Under the pieces are notes generated by a model that ran no database searches, had not been told where the DNA came from, and saw only the letters and a program-made list of their open reading frames with translations. Source: Afipia sp. OHSU_II-C1 (GTDB lineage Bacteria; Pseudomonadota; Alphaproteobacteria; Rhizobiales; Xanthobacteraceae). From it: 64,000 bases of DNA. The stretch spans positions 19,354 to 83,353 of the forward strand of contig NZ_APJI01000019.1 of assembly GCF_000497575.1 (NCBI RefSeq), read 5' to 3'. The stretch's first letter is position 1, and the number at the start of each line of letters is the position of its first letter. A program made the translations under genes and the position numbers. Positions 18,536-28,017 of this stretch are shown piece by piece.

Positions 18536-21500
18536 TCAGAACTTCATCGCAAGGTTGGCCCTGACGGAATGAGCGCTGGCATCCGCGGCGAGACGCCCGG
18601 TGTACAGAACTCCCAGAACCGTATTCCGGTGAACAAGCGCATCCAGCCCGGCTTCGACCAGCAGCGTATCGGTTGCGATCGGAACGCCCGCGATGGCGAA
18701 TGGCGATGGGCTTGCCGCAAATGCCATCAGCGAGACGGGCGTTGTGCCGTCATACGCATGCTGCCATCCGAGCGAGCCGCGCGCCGTTATGGCCCATGGG
18801 CCGATCGCCGGGATTGGAGCCTGGGCCCGAAGTCCGAGGGTCGAGTAGGTCGCGGATGTCGTCGTCTGTGCCACGGTGAGCGCAGCAGGGCCGCCGGTCT
18901 CCGTGAAGCCGTTGCTTCGGACCGACACGTAAGCGAGGTTTGCGAAGGCCTCGGCGTTCACCCAGCTCCTGACGACGCCGTAAGCGGCTTCGCCGAACAC
19001 CTGCGACGTATTCGCGCCATAGCTTGCGGTGGCAGCATCGGCGAAACCCGGGAATGCGATGGTGCGGCTGGTCGAGACGTCGTGGTGGGCGTAGGCGGCG
19101 CCCGTGCGAACCGCGATGTCGCCGATCCGTCCGCCGCCATAGGCCGCGAGATGGAAAGTGTCGATGGTGGCCGAGGACGTGCGCGCATCGACGCGGGCGT
19201 CGGTCCTTCCGGCACCGGTGGCGACACCGAGCCACCAGTTGTTGTTGAGCGTCACATCAACGCCGCCGATGGCGCCGCCATTGCTGGCGCGCAGCGTGGC
19301 GGCATTGCCGTCGCTGTTGAGGCGCGTCCAGTTGCCGTAGCCCTGCACCCAAGCGGTATAGATCGGAGCAGTGACGGGCGGCTGTACCTTGATTGGCCAC
19401 GCGGGACCACCTTTGACCTTGCGGCCCTTCTTTGCGTAGGCGAGTGCGGATTCGTCTTCATCCGCAAATCCGGTAACCGGCGTGGCGGTCCACCCCTGCG
19501 CGGTGTTCAGCCTCTGCCGTCCGAGAATGGCATCGCGGATCAGGGAGCTTTCGTCCAGCATCAGCGAATGCAGGCTTGGATGAATTTCGCCCGACATGCT
19601 GTCGAACGCAGCGCGCGCCTCGTCCGGCGTCAGCATCAGCGCCGCGCTGACGATCGGGTTGGTCATGCCGAGCGCGGCGAGGCCGCCGCCGGCCGATTTC
19701 TGGTTTGGCGTAATGCCGACGCTGGCGAAGTCGATGCTGTTACGGACCAGCGTCAGATACACGTTGTTGGGATCGTAGGTCAGCGAGGGGTCGAGGAAGG
19801 CGAAGTTCGACGTGACGCCGGAGAAGGTGCCTGTGCGCGCGCCTGAGGATGTCAGGATCGTATAAACAGTTGTGGGATTGTACGCGCCCATCGCGGCGAT
19901 CACGCGGACTGTGCCGCCATTGATAGTCGCCGTGCCCGTCACGTTGATCAGGTCGGACTGTCCCGCAGCGTTGACCTCGACGTTGTAAAACGATCCTGCG
20001 TTCTGCACGTACGGACCATTGACGTTCAGCGTGCCGATCGAGTTGCCGGGCGCGATGGTGCCGTTCACGGTGGTCTGTCCGACCGTGCCGGTTCCACCCA
20101 GAACACCATTGGTGTTCACGGTCGTGGCGCTGTTCGACATGTTGCCGTTGACCGCGAGGAGGCCGTTATTGACCGTGGTCGTGCCGGTGTAGGTCGAACT
20201 GTTGCCGCTCATGGTGAGCGAACCCGTGCCTTGCTTGATGAAGCTGCCGCTGCCTGTGAGATTGCCCTGGAATGTGCGGTCAAGATTGTTGCCGACCGTC
20301 AGCGAGCCGGTTCCGATTGCCGCCGTACCGGGGCCGCCGAATGCGCCGACCGTCTGGCTGAATCCTGCAAGGTCGAAGGTCGCGCCGCTGAAGATGAAAA
20401 GGCCTCCTGTGGCGGCGAGGCGGTCATTGGCGCCGAGGCGCAGCGTGCCCTGGGAGACGGAGGTGCCGCCGGTGTAGGTGTTCGCGGCTGTGAGCGTGAC
20501 GGTTCCCGTGCCCATCTTGTCGACGCTGCCGGTACCGGAAATCAGGTTGCTGAATGTAAACGAGTTGGAGCGATTGAAGGACAGGATCGAGTTATTGACG
20601 ATGTTGCCCGTGATCGAACCTGTCGTACCGCCTGCGCCGATCTGCAGCGTACCGGACGAGATCGTGGTGCCTCCGGTAAATGTGTTCGCGCCTGTCAGGC
20701 TGAGTGTATTGCCTCCTGCCTTTTCAAACGTACCGTTGCCGGAAATCGCGCCAGCATAGGTCGCGGACGACGAGAGGTTGACGATCATCGCGCCGTTGTT
20801 CGTCACGTTGCCGGCGATGAGGCCTGTCGTGCCGCCATTTCCGAATTGCGCGGTTGCGCCGGCCGAAATGTTGGTCGCGCCCGTGTAGGTGTTGTTGCCG
20901 GACAGGATCGTCGTGCCGGCGAGAAAATTCACGGTGCCGGGGCCGGTCCCCTGGATGCTTGGCGCGAACACGTAGTTGTTCGATGTGTGATTGAAATTGA
21001 TCGTGCCGGTGGCGCCGGTAGAGAAGACAACGCTTGTCGCGTTGAGCGTGCCTGCGGCGGCAGCGGGATTGACTGCAGCAGCGCCGATGTTGAGCGTTGC
21101 CTGACTTCCCGCGGCGCCTCCGATACGGACAAGGCCTCCGGTTGCGTTAACGTTCACCGTGCCGCCGTCGGCGATGGTCAGCGTGCCCTTGCTGGTGGAG
21201 GAGCTTCCGATCGCGAGGCCTTGCGGTTGACTGCCGGGAACATTTGGCATGTCCGAGATCGTCCAGACCGATCCCGCTCCCGTGACAAGAGCGTTGCCGG
21301 TGCCGCTGGCTCCGAGAATGGTATAGCCGGTATTGAGCGCACCGCCGTTGCTGACCGTGATGTTGGCGGTCGTGCCTGTATTGTATCCGGCCCACACATC
21401 ATAAGGTGTGGTGAACGATGAATTCGCGCCGGTGACGGTGAGCGATCCGGTCGATCCGGTCGAGATGCCCATGCGCAGCTGCATGAACTGACCGTTGGTT

Positions 21501-22612
21501 GTTGCTGCACCGTCCCTGATCGTGACTTTGCCGCCGTTTGATACGGTGAACGTAGCTGTGCCGTTGACCTTGCTGCCGATGCCGACCACGCCCTGCGACG
21601 AGCCAGCGGAGTTGCCGACAATGTCCCATTGCGAGCCAGCGCCGGTCACGGTGGCGCTGCCGCCCAGAGAAACGGCGGGAACGACTGCGTTGCTGCTGGT
21701 CGTCGTGGTTTTCGCGCCGCTGGAAATCGTCAGAGCGCCCGTGCCAGTCGTGCCAATGATCATCGTGCCCGTGGCCCAGGTCGTCCCGGCTCCTGCGATA
21801 TTTGCGGCGCCGTTGCCGATAGCGTTGGTTCCAATCGAGACGGAGCCGCTGGCCGCAGTCGATCCGCCATTCAGGTTGAATGTGCCGACGCCTCTTTCAC
21901 CGATGGTCATCGCGCCGGTGCTGGCGGACGATCCGCTTGTGACGGTGAGCGTACCGTTGGCGGTTGACGAGAAGTAACCCAGGATCGTCTGGGCGGTGGT
22001 GAGTGAGGCTCCGTTCTGAATGGTCACCTGACCGAGGGTGTTTACGTCAGCCGCGACATAGAGTTGCCCCGGCTTGAACTGGGTGCCGGCGCCGGAGACA
22101 GTAATCGTACCGGAAGAATTCGCGCTGTCGGCCAACGAACCGAGGCCGGTTGCGGAGACGATACTGCCGCCGGAAATGTTGAGCGTGCCGGAGCCCAGCA
22201 GGCCCACATAGATCGTGCCGGTGGTGGCGAGGCCGCCGCTGGTGACGTTGAGCGTGCCGCTCTGGCCCGCAGTGCTGCCAAGCGTGACCGTGCCGGATAC
22301 TGCTCCCGGCGCATTGATGGTTGCGGGATTTGGAGTCGCCGCATTGTTGATGTTGACGGCCGTACCGGCGCCAGGAATCGCCGCAGGATTCCAGTTTCCG
22401 GCGTTGAACCAGTCCGCAGAGACTGTGCCTAGCCAGTCAGCGGCCTGAACCGGGGTAATGCCCCAAATGGCCGTCGAGGCCAGAAGAAAATAACCAAACC
22501 GCCGCGCTGGCGCGGTTCGTCCGGCGCCACGCGCTACCCCAAATGACTTTGCCACCCGCCGCCCCGCTTCCCCAGAACAACGGCCAGACGGTGCCAAAGT
22601 CGGATATGTCAT
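18536..22612 (-). CDS. Large autotransporter adhesin-like protein (type Va secretion)
   Basis: A 1358-residue outer-membrane autotransporter. An extended signal region runs to PVQA-ADW near residue 58. The passenger, to about residue 1080, is a low-complexity Gly/Thr/Ser/Asn beta-helix with repeated GTLTV/GTLNI strands and autotransporter-associated repeats such as LTGANTFTGGTTISSGTLQ. A C-terminal beta-barrel (about 1090-1358) begins near VQGYGNWTRLNSDGN and ends in Phe. No catalytic motif is visible, so surface adhesion is likely. ATG 22612 lacks a good ribosome site; GTG 22555 is an alternative. It is divergent from a LuxR-type regulator. Confidence 0.9.
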   Translation of the reverse strand: MTYPTLAPSGRCSGEAGRRVAKSFGVARGAGRTAPARRFGYFLLASTAIWGITPVQAADWLGTVSADWFNAGNWNPAAIPGAGTAVNINNAATPNPATINAPGAVSGTVTLGSTAGQSGTLNVTSGGLATTGTIYVGLLGSGTLNISGGSIVSATGLGSLADSANSSGTITVSGAGTQFKPGQLYVAADVNTLGQVTIQNGASLTTAQTILGYFSSTANGTLTVTSGSSASTGAMTIGERGVGTFNLNGGSTAASGSVSIGTNAIGNGAANIAGAGTTWATGTMIIGTTGTGALTISSGAKTTTTSSNAVVPAVSLGGSATVTGAGSQWDIVGNSAGSSQGVVGIGSKVNGTATFTVSNGGKVTIRDGAATTNGQFMQLRMGISTGSTGSLTVTGANSSFTTPYDVWAGYNTGTTANITVSNGGALNTGYTILGASGTGNALVTGAGSVWTISDMPNVPGSQPQGLAIGSSSTSKGTLTIADGGTVNVNATGGLVRIGGAAGSQATLNIGAAAVNPAAAAGTLNATSVVFSTGATGTINFNHTSNNYVFAPSIQGTGPGTVNFLAGTTILSGNNTYTGATNISAGATAQFGNGGTTGLIAGNVTNNGAMIVNLSSSATYAGAISGNGTFEKAGGNTLSLTGANTFTGGTTISSGTLQIGAGGTTGSITGNIVNNSILSFNRSNSFTFSNLISGTGSVDKMGTGTVTLTAANTYTGGTSVSQGTLRLGANDRLAATGGLFIFSGATFDLAGFSQTVGAFGGPGTAAIGTGSLTVGNNLDRTFQGNLTGSGSFIKQGTGSLTMSGNSSTYTGTTTVNNGLLAVNGNMSNSATTVNTNGVLGGTGTVGQTTVNGTIAPGNSIGTLNVNGPYVQNAGSFYNVEVNAAGQSDLINVTGTATINGGTVRVIAAMGAYNPTTVYTILTSSGARTGTFSGVTSNFAFLDPSLTYDPNNVYLTLVRNSIDFASVGITPNQKSAGGGLAALGMTNPIVSAALMLTPDEARAAFDSMSGEIHPSLHSLMLDESSLIRDAILGRQRLNTAQGWTATPVTGFADEDESALAYAKKGRKVKGGPAWPIKVQPPVTAPIYTAWVQGYGNWTRLNSDGNAATLRASNGGAIGGVDVTLNNNWWLGVATGAGRTDARVDARTSSATIDTFHLAAYGGGRIGDIAVRTGAAYAHHDVSTSRTIAFPGFADAATASYGANTSQVFGEAAYGVVRSWVNAEAFANLAYVSVRSNGFTETGGPAALTVAQTTTSATYSTLGLRAQAPIPAIGPWAITARGSLGWQHAYDGTTPVSLMAFAASPSPFAIAGVPIATDTLLVEAGLDALVHRNTVLGVLYTGRLAADASAHSVRANLAMKF

Positions 22613-22615
22613 GCA

Positions 22616-22631
22616 CTATTCAAATGAATAG
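22616..22631. promoter_or_regulatory. Dyad in the autotransporter/LuxR divergent gap
   Basis: CTATTCA-AA-TGAATAG is a perfect 7-bp dyad, four bases upstream of the autotransporter ATG and 65 bases before the likely regulator start. It could be an operator for the divergent LuxR-type protein or a hairpin in the autotransporter leader. Confidence 0.45.
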
Positions 22632-22695
22632 GGTTGGCTCTAGATTGTTATGTCATTTTAGCTTTCCACAGCGAGCGTGGCGGGGCGGGGTGGTC

Positions 22696-23841
22696 GTGAG
22701 CGAGGCCGAAGGCAAATTTCTGGACGCGCTCTATCAGGGTGTTTCCGACAGCAGCCAACTCACTCTCGCGCTGGGACTGATCCAGAATATGTTCGGTTGC
22801 CGCAGCGCCGTGCTGGTGATGGTCGACGCACGCGATCCGACGGCAAGTTTTGTCGAGACCTCGGGCACGCTGCAGCAGAGTCTGCAGCTTTATGTCGAGA
22901 AATATGCCCAGATCGATCCCGCGCCGGCCCGCTTTCTCGCTCTGCCTGCCGGACGCGCGATGACCACGAACAAGCTGTTCACGGCGGAAGAGCGCGCTGT
23001 CGATCCCTTTTATATCGAGTTCTTCAAGCCGATCGGCCTGATCGAGACCTTGGGCGGGCCGCTTTATTCGAGTGACGGAAACTTCGCGATGATCGCGCTG
23101 ATTCGCGGGGACGATCGTCCTGCCTTCACTGAAGAGGAGGCCGCATATCTCGAACAGCTCATGCCGCATATCACACGTGCGTTGCAATTGCGCCGCACGT
23201 TCTTCCGGATCGATTCACGGAATGTCGGCTTGCAGGCGACGCTCGACCGGCTGCAGGCCGGCCTGATGTTGCTGGCGGCTGACGGGGAGGTGCTCTTCGT
23301 CAACGCGGCGATGCACGCTCTCACGCAGCAGAGCGACGGCTTCGTGCTTGGCCGGATGGGCAAGCCTCTGGTCACCCATACCGACGCGCGCCGACGCTTT
23401 GATGCGCTGTTGATCAATGTCGCAGGCGGTGGTGCCGGCGGCGTGGTTGCCGTACCGCGCACCAAGGGACGGGACTATGTTGTGCTGGTCGCGCCGTCTC
23501 CGGCGTCGGCGATGCAATCCGACTGGGAGCGCGGCGGGCCGCGTGGCGCGATCGTTGTCGTCCACGATCCCGATTCCGGATCTGCCAATACGTCCGAAAT
23601 TCTGGAGCAGGGGCTTGGGCTGTCCAAGGGAGCCGCGCGGCTGGTCGCGGCTCTGGCGGCTGATCATGATCTCAAGACTTTTGCCGAAAGCGAAGGCGTC
23701 ACGATTCACACCGCGCGATTCCATCTGCGGAGTGCGCTGTCGCGCACCGGAGCCAAGACACAGGCCGAAGTGGTGCGGATCGCGGTGCGCCTGTTGCGGG
23801 ATTTCGCTTTGGCCGAACCCAATCCGGTATCCTCCACCTGA
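22696..23841 (+). CDS. LuxR-type helix-turn-helix transcriptional regulator
   Basis: About 381 residues. The C-terminus carries a LuxR-family helix-turn-helix (LSKGAARLVAALAAD, then AESEGVTIHTARFHLRSAL). The N-terminal 200 residues resemble a GAF/PAS-like sensory region, and a PAS-like segment lies near ADGEVLFVNAAMHAL. GTG 22696 after GGGGCGGGG is my start; ATG 22624 is possible. No receiver or autoinducer-binding domain is recognisable. Divergent placement suggests that it controls the autotransporter. Confidence 0.82.
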   Translation: MSEAEGKFLDALYQGVSDSSQLTLALGLIQNMFGCRSAVLVMVDARDPTASFVETSGTLQQSLQLYVEKYAQIDPAPARFLALPAGRAMTTNKLFTAEERAVDPFYIEFFKPIGLIETLGGPLYSSDGNFAMIALIRGDDRPAFTEEEAAYLEQLMPHITRALQLRRTFFRIDSRNVGLQATLDRLQAGLMLLAADGEVLFVNAAMHALTQQSDGFVLGRMGKPLVTHTDARRRFDALLINVAGGGAGGVVAVPRTKGRDYVVLVAPSPASAMQSDWERGGPRGAIVVVHDPDSGSANTSEILEQGLGLSKGAARLVAALAADHDLKTFAESEGVTIHTARFHLRSALSRTGAKTQAEVVRIAVRLLRDFALAEPNPVSST

Positions 23842-23856
23842 TGCGATCAGCCAAAG

Positions 23857-23888
23857 AAAAAGGCCGCCCTGTGGGGCGGCCTTTCGCT
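23857..23888. terminator. Bidirectional terminator between LuxR gene and rpsD
   Basis: Stem AAAGGCCGCCC with GGGCGGCCTTT, loop TGTG, spans about 23859-23884 with A-rich and T-rich flanks. It serves the two convergent genes. Confidence 0.85.
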
Positions 23889-23910
23889 TTCTGTAATCCG
23901 CGCTGAGAAA

Positions 23911-24528
23911 TTAGCGCGAATAGAATTCGATGATGAGGTGCGGCTCCATCTGAACCGGGAACGGCACTTCCGAAAGACCCGGAACGCGCACGACCTTGGC
24001 GGTCTGCTTGCCGTGATCGACTTCGAGATAGTCAGGCGTGTCGCGTTCGCCGAGCTGGTTGGCTTCGAGCACAAAGGCGAGTTGCTTGGAAGATTCCTTG
24101 ATCTCGACAACGTCGCCGACCTTCACCTTGTAGCTGGCGATGTTGACGCGCTTGCCGTTCACCTTGATGTGGCCGTGGTTGATGAACTGGCGAGCCGCGA
24201 ACATGGTGGCCACGAACTTCGCGCGGTACACCACGGTGTCGAGGCGGCGCTCGAGCAGGCCGATCAGGTTCTCACCCGAGTCGCCCTTCAGGCGGCTGGC
24301 TTCGACGTAGATCGCGTGGAACTGACGCTCGGAAATGTTGGCGTAATAGCCCTTGAGCTTCTGCTTGGCGCGGAGCTGCGTGCCGAAGTCGGAGAGCTTG
24401 CCCTTGCGGCGCTGGCCGTGCTGGCCGGGGCCGTACTCACGCTTGTTGACGGGGCTCTTCGGGCGGCCCCAGATGTTCTGGCCCATACGGCGATCGATTT
24501 TATACTTCGCCTCACTACGCTTAGTCAT
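23911..24528 (-). CDS. rpsD: 30S ribosomal protein S4
   Basis: A 205-residue ribosomal protein S4, which nucleates 30S assembly on 16S rRNA. The start [20 protein letters not shown] and the S4 RNA-binding domain ([37 protein letters not shown]) are intact. It is encoded alone, as usual in alphaproteobacteria, not in the alpha operon. Confidence 0.97.
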   Translation of the reverse strand: MTKRSEAKYKIDRRMGQNIWGRPKSPVNKREYGPGQHGQRRKGKLSDFGTQLRAKQKLKGYYANISERQFHAIYVEASRLKGDSGENLIGLLERRLDTVVYRAKFVATMFAARQFINHGHIKVNGKRVNIASYKVKVGDVVEIKESSKQLAFVLEANQLGERDTPDYLEVDHGKQTAKVVRVPGLSEVPFPVQMEPHLIIEFYSR

Positions 24529-24650
24529 CGCGTCCTCTTTCTTTGAACGTGGGTTTGAGGAAACGCGCCCTCCTGTGCAGCGGATAAATCCGGTGCTGAC
24601 AGGTCCGCCTCATAAGCTTGATGGGGAGGACCACGGGTCGCGAAACGCAA

Positions 24651-24672
24651 CGCGGGCCGAAACCGGCCCGCG
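24651..24672 (-). terminator. Hairpin between the cupin gene and rpsD
   Basis: CGCGGGCCG (24651-24659) pairs with CGGCCCGCG (24664-24672), a 9-bp stem with an AAAC loop. Read on the minus strand it lies 48 bases after the cupin stop, followed by TTGCGTTT. It is either a weak terminator for the cupin gene or a structure in the rpsD upstream region. Confidence 0.45.
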
Positions 24673-24719
24673 AGCAACGTGTTCATAGGTAGAAAAGGCC
24701 GCGAAGTCAAACAGTTCGG

Positions 24720-25121
24720 CTATTTTGCCGGGGCTGGGGAGGCCAGCGGCTTGGTCTTGTCGACGACGTAAACTCCCAATACTTTCATGGGCTTATCCCC
24801 ATGAACCGCGGCGTCATGCACCGCGCCTGCCGGGATCTGGTAGGAATCTCCGGCCTTCAGCGTCTTGTCCGGCTGGCCGTCGATGGACAGCACCAGTTCG
24901 CCTTCCAGAACATAGCCGGTTTCGATGCCCGGATGGGTATGGCGGCCAGCCTTGGTTCCGGGCGCCAGCTCGGCGAGGCCGGTGACGGTGTTGTAGCCCT
25001 CCGGGAACGGGGCCGTCTGTAATGGCGTGCGCTTGATCCCTGCGGGCGGCTGTTGTGCGAGGGCTGCGCCGATGCCGGCGAGCGCGAGAACCGAGACGCA
25101 AAGCACTGTCTTCCTGAGCAT
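24720..25121 (-). CDS. Exported cupin-domain protein
   Basis: A 133-residue protein with a signal peptide (LRKTVLCVSVLALAGIGAALA, cleavage about residue 22) and a single cupin barrel. Metal-ligand motifs are RHTHPGIETGYVLEGE and the later DSYQIPAGAVHDA. Small periplasmic cupins of this kind have no fixed function. It follows murI by 83 bases on the same strand. Confidence 0.85.
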   Translation of the reverse strand: MLRKTVLCVSVLALAGIGAALAQQPPAGIKRTPLQTAPFPEGYNTVTGLAELAPGTKAGRHTHPGIETGYVLEGELVLSIDGQPDKTLKAGDSYQIPAGAVHDAAVHGDKPMKVLGVYVVDKTKPLASPAPAK

Positions 25122-25204
25122 GTGTATCTCCCTTTCGCTGTTCTCTTTCGGAACAGATCGCGCGGGAGGCTAGCAGCCCAATGTTACCGGCGGAAGGGAG
25201 GTTC

Positions 25205-26017
25205 TCAGTTCACGAGGCTGGCGCCGAACAGCGGCGCAAGTGCCTTGGCCAGAACCGGCGAGGGCGCTTGTCCCGACGTGAACAAGATTCGCGCATCGTG
25301 TGTTTCGCCAGCGCCGTTGGCGGAGCCAAGCAGATCACCGACCCGCCGGGCGATGGCAGGCGCGGGGTCAATCCAGTCCACGCCCCAGGGGGCCAGCGCG
25401 ACCATCTGGTCGATCAGCAAAGGATAGTGCGTGCAGGCCAGCACGACGGTGTCTGTCCGCGCTCCATCACCATTTTGGCCGTTGAGGAAACAGGGTGCGA
25501 TCTCGGCGGCGATGGCTTCGTCGCTGACGCGCTCGCCGCGCAAGGCAGCTTCCGCGAGGCTCGCCAGATTTTCCGCACCGACCAGCGTCACGTCACAGCC
25601 CTGCGCGAAGTCTGCGATGAGTTTCTTGGTGTACTCGCGTTTCACGGTGCCCTTGGTGCCGAGCACCGAAACGCGCTTGGTCTGAGAGGACGCGCAAGCC
25701 GGCTTGATGGCGGGCACGGTGCCGACGAACGGGACGGTGTAGGCTTGGCGTAGGTGCGTCATCACCAGCGTTGAGGCGGTATTGCAGGCGATGACCACAA
25801 GGTCTGGAGTGTGCTCGGCAATCAGGTCTCCGACCAGCGGTACGACCCGCGCAATGATCTCGTCCTCGGTGTGCTGGCCGTAGGGGAAATAGGCGTCGTC
25901 CGCGACGTATGTGTAACGCGCGCCCGGCCGCAGCTTCACGATCTCGCGGAAAACGGTCAATCCGCCGAGGCCGGAATCGAAAACCAGGATCGTAGGGGCG
26001 TGGGACACAAAGGACAT
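25205..26017 (-). CDS. murI: Glutamate racemase
   Basis: A 270-residue cofactor-independent racemase that makes D-glutamate for peptidoglycan. The two catalytic cysteines are in VIACNTAST and VLACTHYPLL, and the substrate loop DSGLGGLTVFREI is at the N-terminus. Length is normal. It starts 42 bases after the MOSC gene stop. Confidence 0.95.
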   Translation of the reverse strand: MSFVSHAPTILVFDSGLGGLTVFREIVKLRPGARYTYVADDAYFPYGQHTEDEIIARVVPLVGDLIAEHTPDLVVIACNTASTLVMTHLRQAYTVPFVGTVPAIKPACASSQTKRVSVLGTKGTVKREYTKKLIADFAQGCDVTLVGAENLASLAEAALRGERVSDEAIAAEIAPCFLNGQNGDGARTDTVVLACTHYPLLIDQMVALAPWGVDWIDPAPAIARRVGDLLGSANGAGETHDARILFTSGQAPSPVLAKALAPLFGASLVN

Positions 26018-26059
26018 GATAGCCGATCTGCGGTTACCACTTTGTTGTAATCAGGGCGG

Positions 26060-26599
26060 TTAGACGGGCAGCAGCGGGTTATGCGGCCCCTCCGGCAGTT
26101 CAACCCGGATGGCGTCGCCGGGACGGACGTCGCCGTCCGCCAGAACGACACTCATGACCCCGGCCTTCCGCACGAGATTGCCGTTTGCATCCTTGTCCAG
26201 CGTTGCGGCCATCAGGCCCTTCTGAAAGCGGTCGATCTGGATGCAGGGATTGCGCAGGCCGGTGACCTCGACAATGGCGCTCTCGCCCAGGTGCAGCCGG
26301 GTGCCGGTCGGCAGGCCAAGGAGATCGATGCCGCGGGTGGTGACGTTCTCGCCCATCTCGCCGGGCCGCACGACAAAGCTTTTCGGAGCCAGTTCGTCGA
26401 ACAACTCCTCGTGGATCAGGTGGACCTGACGCAGGTTCGGCTGGTGAGGGTCGCTCGCGACGCGCGAGCGGTGCCTCACCCTCTCGCCCATATGCGCGTC
26501 GCCGTCGACACCGAGGCCTTTCAGCAGCCGGATGCTGAGGGCGTTCGTCTTGCTGAAATGATGGCCTTTGCGAAGGCTGACAGCGGTGACGACGGCCAT
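26060..26599 (-). CDS. MOSC domain protein
   Basis: A 179-residue MOSC (molybdenum cofactor sulfurase C-terminal) protein. Features include GDAHMGERVRHRSR, the conserved GENVTTRGIDLLGLPTGTRL, and the TGLRNPCIQID segment with its conserved cysteine. The family is thought to carry or transfer sulfur to metal cofactors; the individual role is unknown. ATG 26599 lies four bases after the purB stop, so it is probably coupled to purB. Confidence 0.88.
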   Translation of the reverse strand: MAVVTAVSLRKGHHFSKTNALSIRLLKGLGVDGDAHMGERVRHRSRVASDPHQPNLRQVHLIHEELFDELAPKSFVVRPGEMGENVTTRGIDLLGLPTGTRLHLGESAIVEVTGLRNPCIQIDRFQKGLMAATLDKDANGNLVRKAGVMSVVLADGDVRPGDAIRVELPEGPHNPLLPV

Positions 26600-26603
26600 C
26601 AGT

Positions 26604-27911
26604 TCAGCTTGCCCCAAACACCCGTTTGAAGATCGTATCGACGTGCTTGAAGTGATACGCGAGATCAAATTGTTCTTCGATCTCCTTGTCCGACAGATAT
26701 TTCTTCACGTCGGCGTCCTTCTTCAACAAGGACTGGAAGTCGCCTTCGCCGCGCCACACCGGCATCGCGTTGCGCTGGACCAGCTTGTAAGCGTCTTCGC
26801 GCGAAGCGCCCTTCTGGGTAAGCGCGATCAGCAGGCGCTGCGAGTGAACGAGGCCGCCGAGGCGGTCGAGGTTCTTCTGCATGTTGGCCGGATAGACCAG
26901 CAGCTTTTCGACCACGCCAGCGAGACGGTTGAGCGCGAAGTCCAGCGTTACGGTCGCGTCGGGGCCGATTATGCGCTCGACGGAGGAGTGCGAGATATCG
27001 CGCTCATGCCAGAGCACGACGTTCTCCAGAGCAGGTGTGACGGCGGAACGGACGATACGCGCGAGGCCGGTGAGGTTTTCCGTCAGCACCGGGTTGCGCT
27101 TGTGCGGCATCGCCGACGAGCCCTTCTGTCCTTCGGAGAAGAATTCTTCGGCTTCCAGCACTTCGGTGCGCTGCATGTGGCGGATTTCGGTGGCGAGACG
27201 CTCCACGGAGGACGCGACCACACCAAGCGTCGCGAAGAACATCGCGTGGCGGTCGCGCGGGATCACCTGCGTCGAGATCGGCTCGACAGTGAGGCCCATG
27301 GCCTTGGCGACATGCGCTTCGACCCGCGGGTCGATCTGCGCGAAGGTGCCGACTGCGCCGGAAATGGCGCAAGTCGCGATCTCCTTGCGCGCGGCAATCA
27401 GGCGTTCTTTCGCGCGGGTGAATTCCGCATAGGCGTAAGCAAGCTTGAGGCCGAAAGTCACCGGCTCGGCGTGAATGCCGTGCGAGCGGCCGATGGTCGG
27501 CGTCATCTTGTGTTCGAAAGCGCGGGTCTTCAGCGCGGCGAGCACCTTGTCGGTGTCGGCAATCAGGATGTCAGCGGCGCGTGCGAGCTGCACATTGAGA
27601 CAGGTGTCGAGCACGTCCGACGAGGTCATGCCCTGATGCACGAAGCGCGCTTCGGGTCCGACGATTTCCGCCAGATGCGTCAGGAAGGCGATGACGTCGT
27701 GTTTGGTCTCGCGCTCGATCTCGTCGATGCGCTCGACATTGAAGACCGCATCCTTAGCCTTGGCCCAGATGGTTTTCGCAGCGTCTTTCGGGATCACGCC
27801 CAGTTCAGCCAGCGCGTCGGCGGCATGCGCCTCGATCTCGAACCAGATCTTGAAACGCGTCTGCGGCTCCCAAATGGAGACCATTTCGGGGCGGGAATAA
27901 CGGGGAATCAT
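26604..27911 (-). CDS. purB: Adenylosuccinate lyase
   Basis: A 435-residue fumarase/aspartase-superfamily lyase acting at two steps of purine synthesis (SAICAR and adenylosuccinate cleavage). The signature GSSAMPHKRNP contains the flexible catalytic loop, and TSSDVLDTC is present. ATG 27911 gives MIPRYSRPEMVSIWEP, the conserved family start. It is distant from the other pur genes, as is common. Confidence 0.96.
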   Translation of the reverse strand: MIPRYSRPEMVSIWEPQTRFKIWFEIEAHAADALAELGVIPKDAAKTIWAKAKDAVFNVERIDEIERETKHDVIAFLTHLAEIVGPEARFVHQGMTSSDVLDTCLNVQLARAADILIADTDKVLAALKTRAFEHKMTPTIGRSHGIHAEPVTFGLKLAYAYAEFTRAKERLIAARKEIATCAISGAVGTFAQIDPRVEAHVAKAMGLTVEPISTQVIPRDRHAMFFATLGVVASSVERLATEIRHMQRTEVLEAEEFFSEGQKGSSAMPHKRNPVLTENLTGLARIVRSAVTPALENVVLWHERDISHSSVERIIGPDATVTLDFALNRLAGVVEKLLVYPANMQKNLDRLGGLVHSQRLLIALTQKGASREDAYKLVQRNAMPVWRGEGDFQSLLKKDADVKKYLSDKEIEEQFDLAYHFKHVDTIFKRVFGAS

Positions 27912-27995
27912 CGCGAACTCGTAGGGTTGGGGATTACGCCGCGCTTTAGCAGATCGTATCCTGTGAGGCCACCCTTCACGTGCAGTTCTGTGCGG

Positions 27996-28017
27996 AAAAT
28001 CAGGCCTTTTGGGCCTA
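27996..28017 (-). terminator. Weak terminator at the end of rpe
   Basis: On the minus strand, AGGCC and GGCCT (28002-28006 with 28012-28016) form a short stem overlapping the rpe stop, followed by ATTTT at 27997-28001. The stem is only 5 bp. Confidence 0.4.

Noticed and set aside
18569..19846. Long plus-strand frames across the autotransporter
   Set aside because: The minus-strand product has a signal peptide, repeats and a barrel; these frames are antisense artefacts of repetitive GC-rich DNA.
19900..22400. Repeated motifs suggesting a CRISPR-like array
   Set aside because: The repeats are in frame, diverged, and encode Gly/Thr beta-strands of the autotransporter passenger; no constant repeat-spacer period or cas genes exist.
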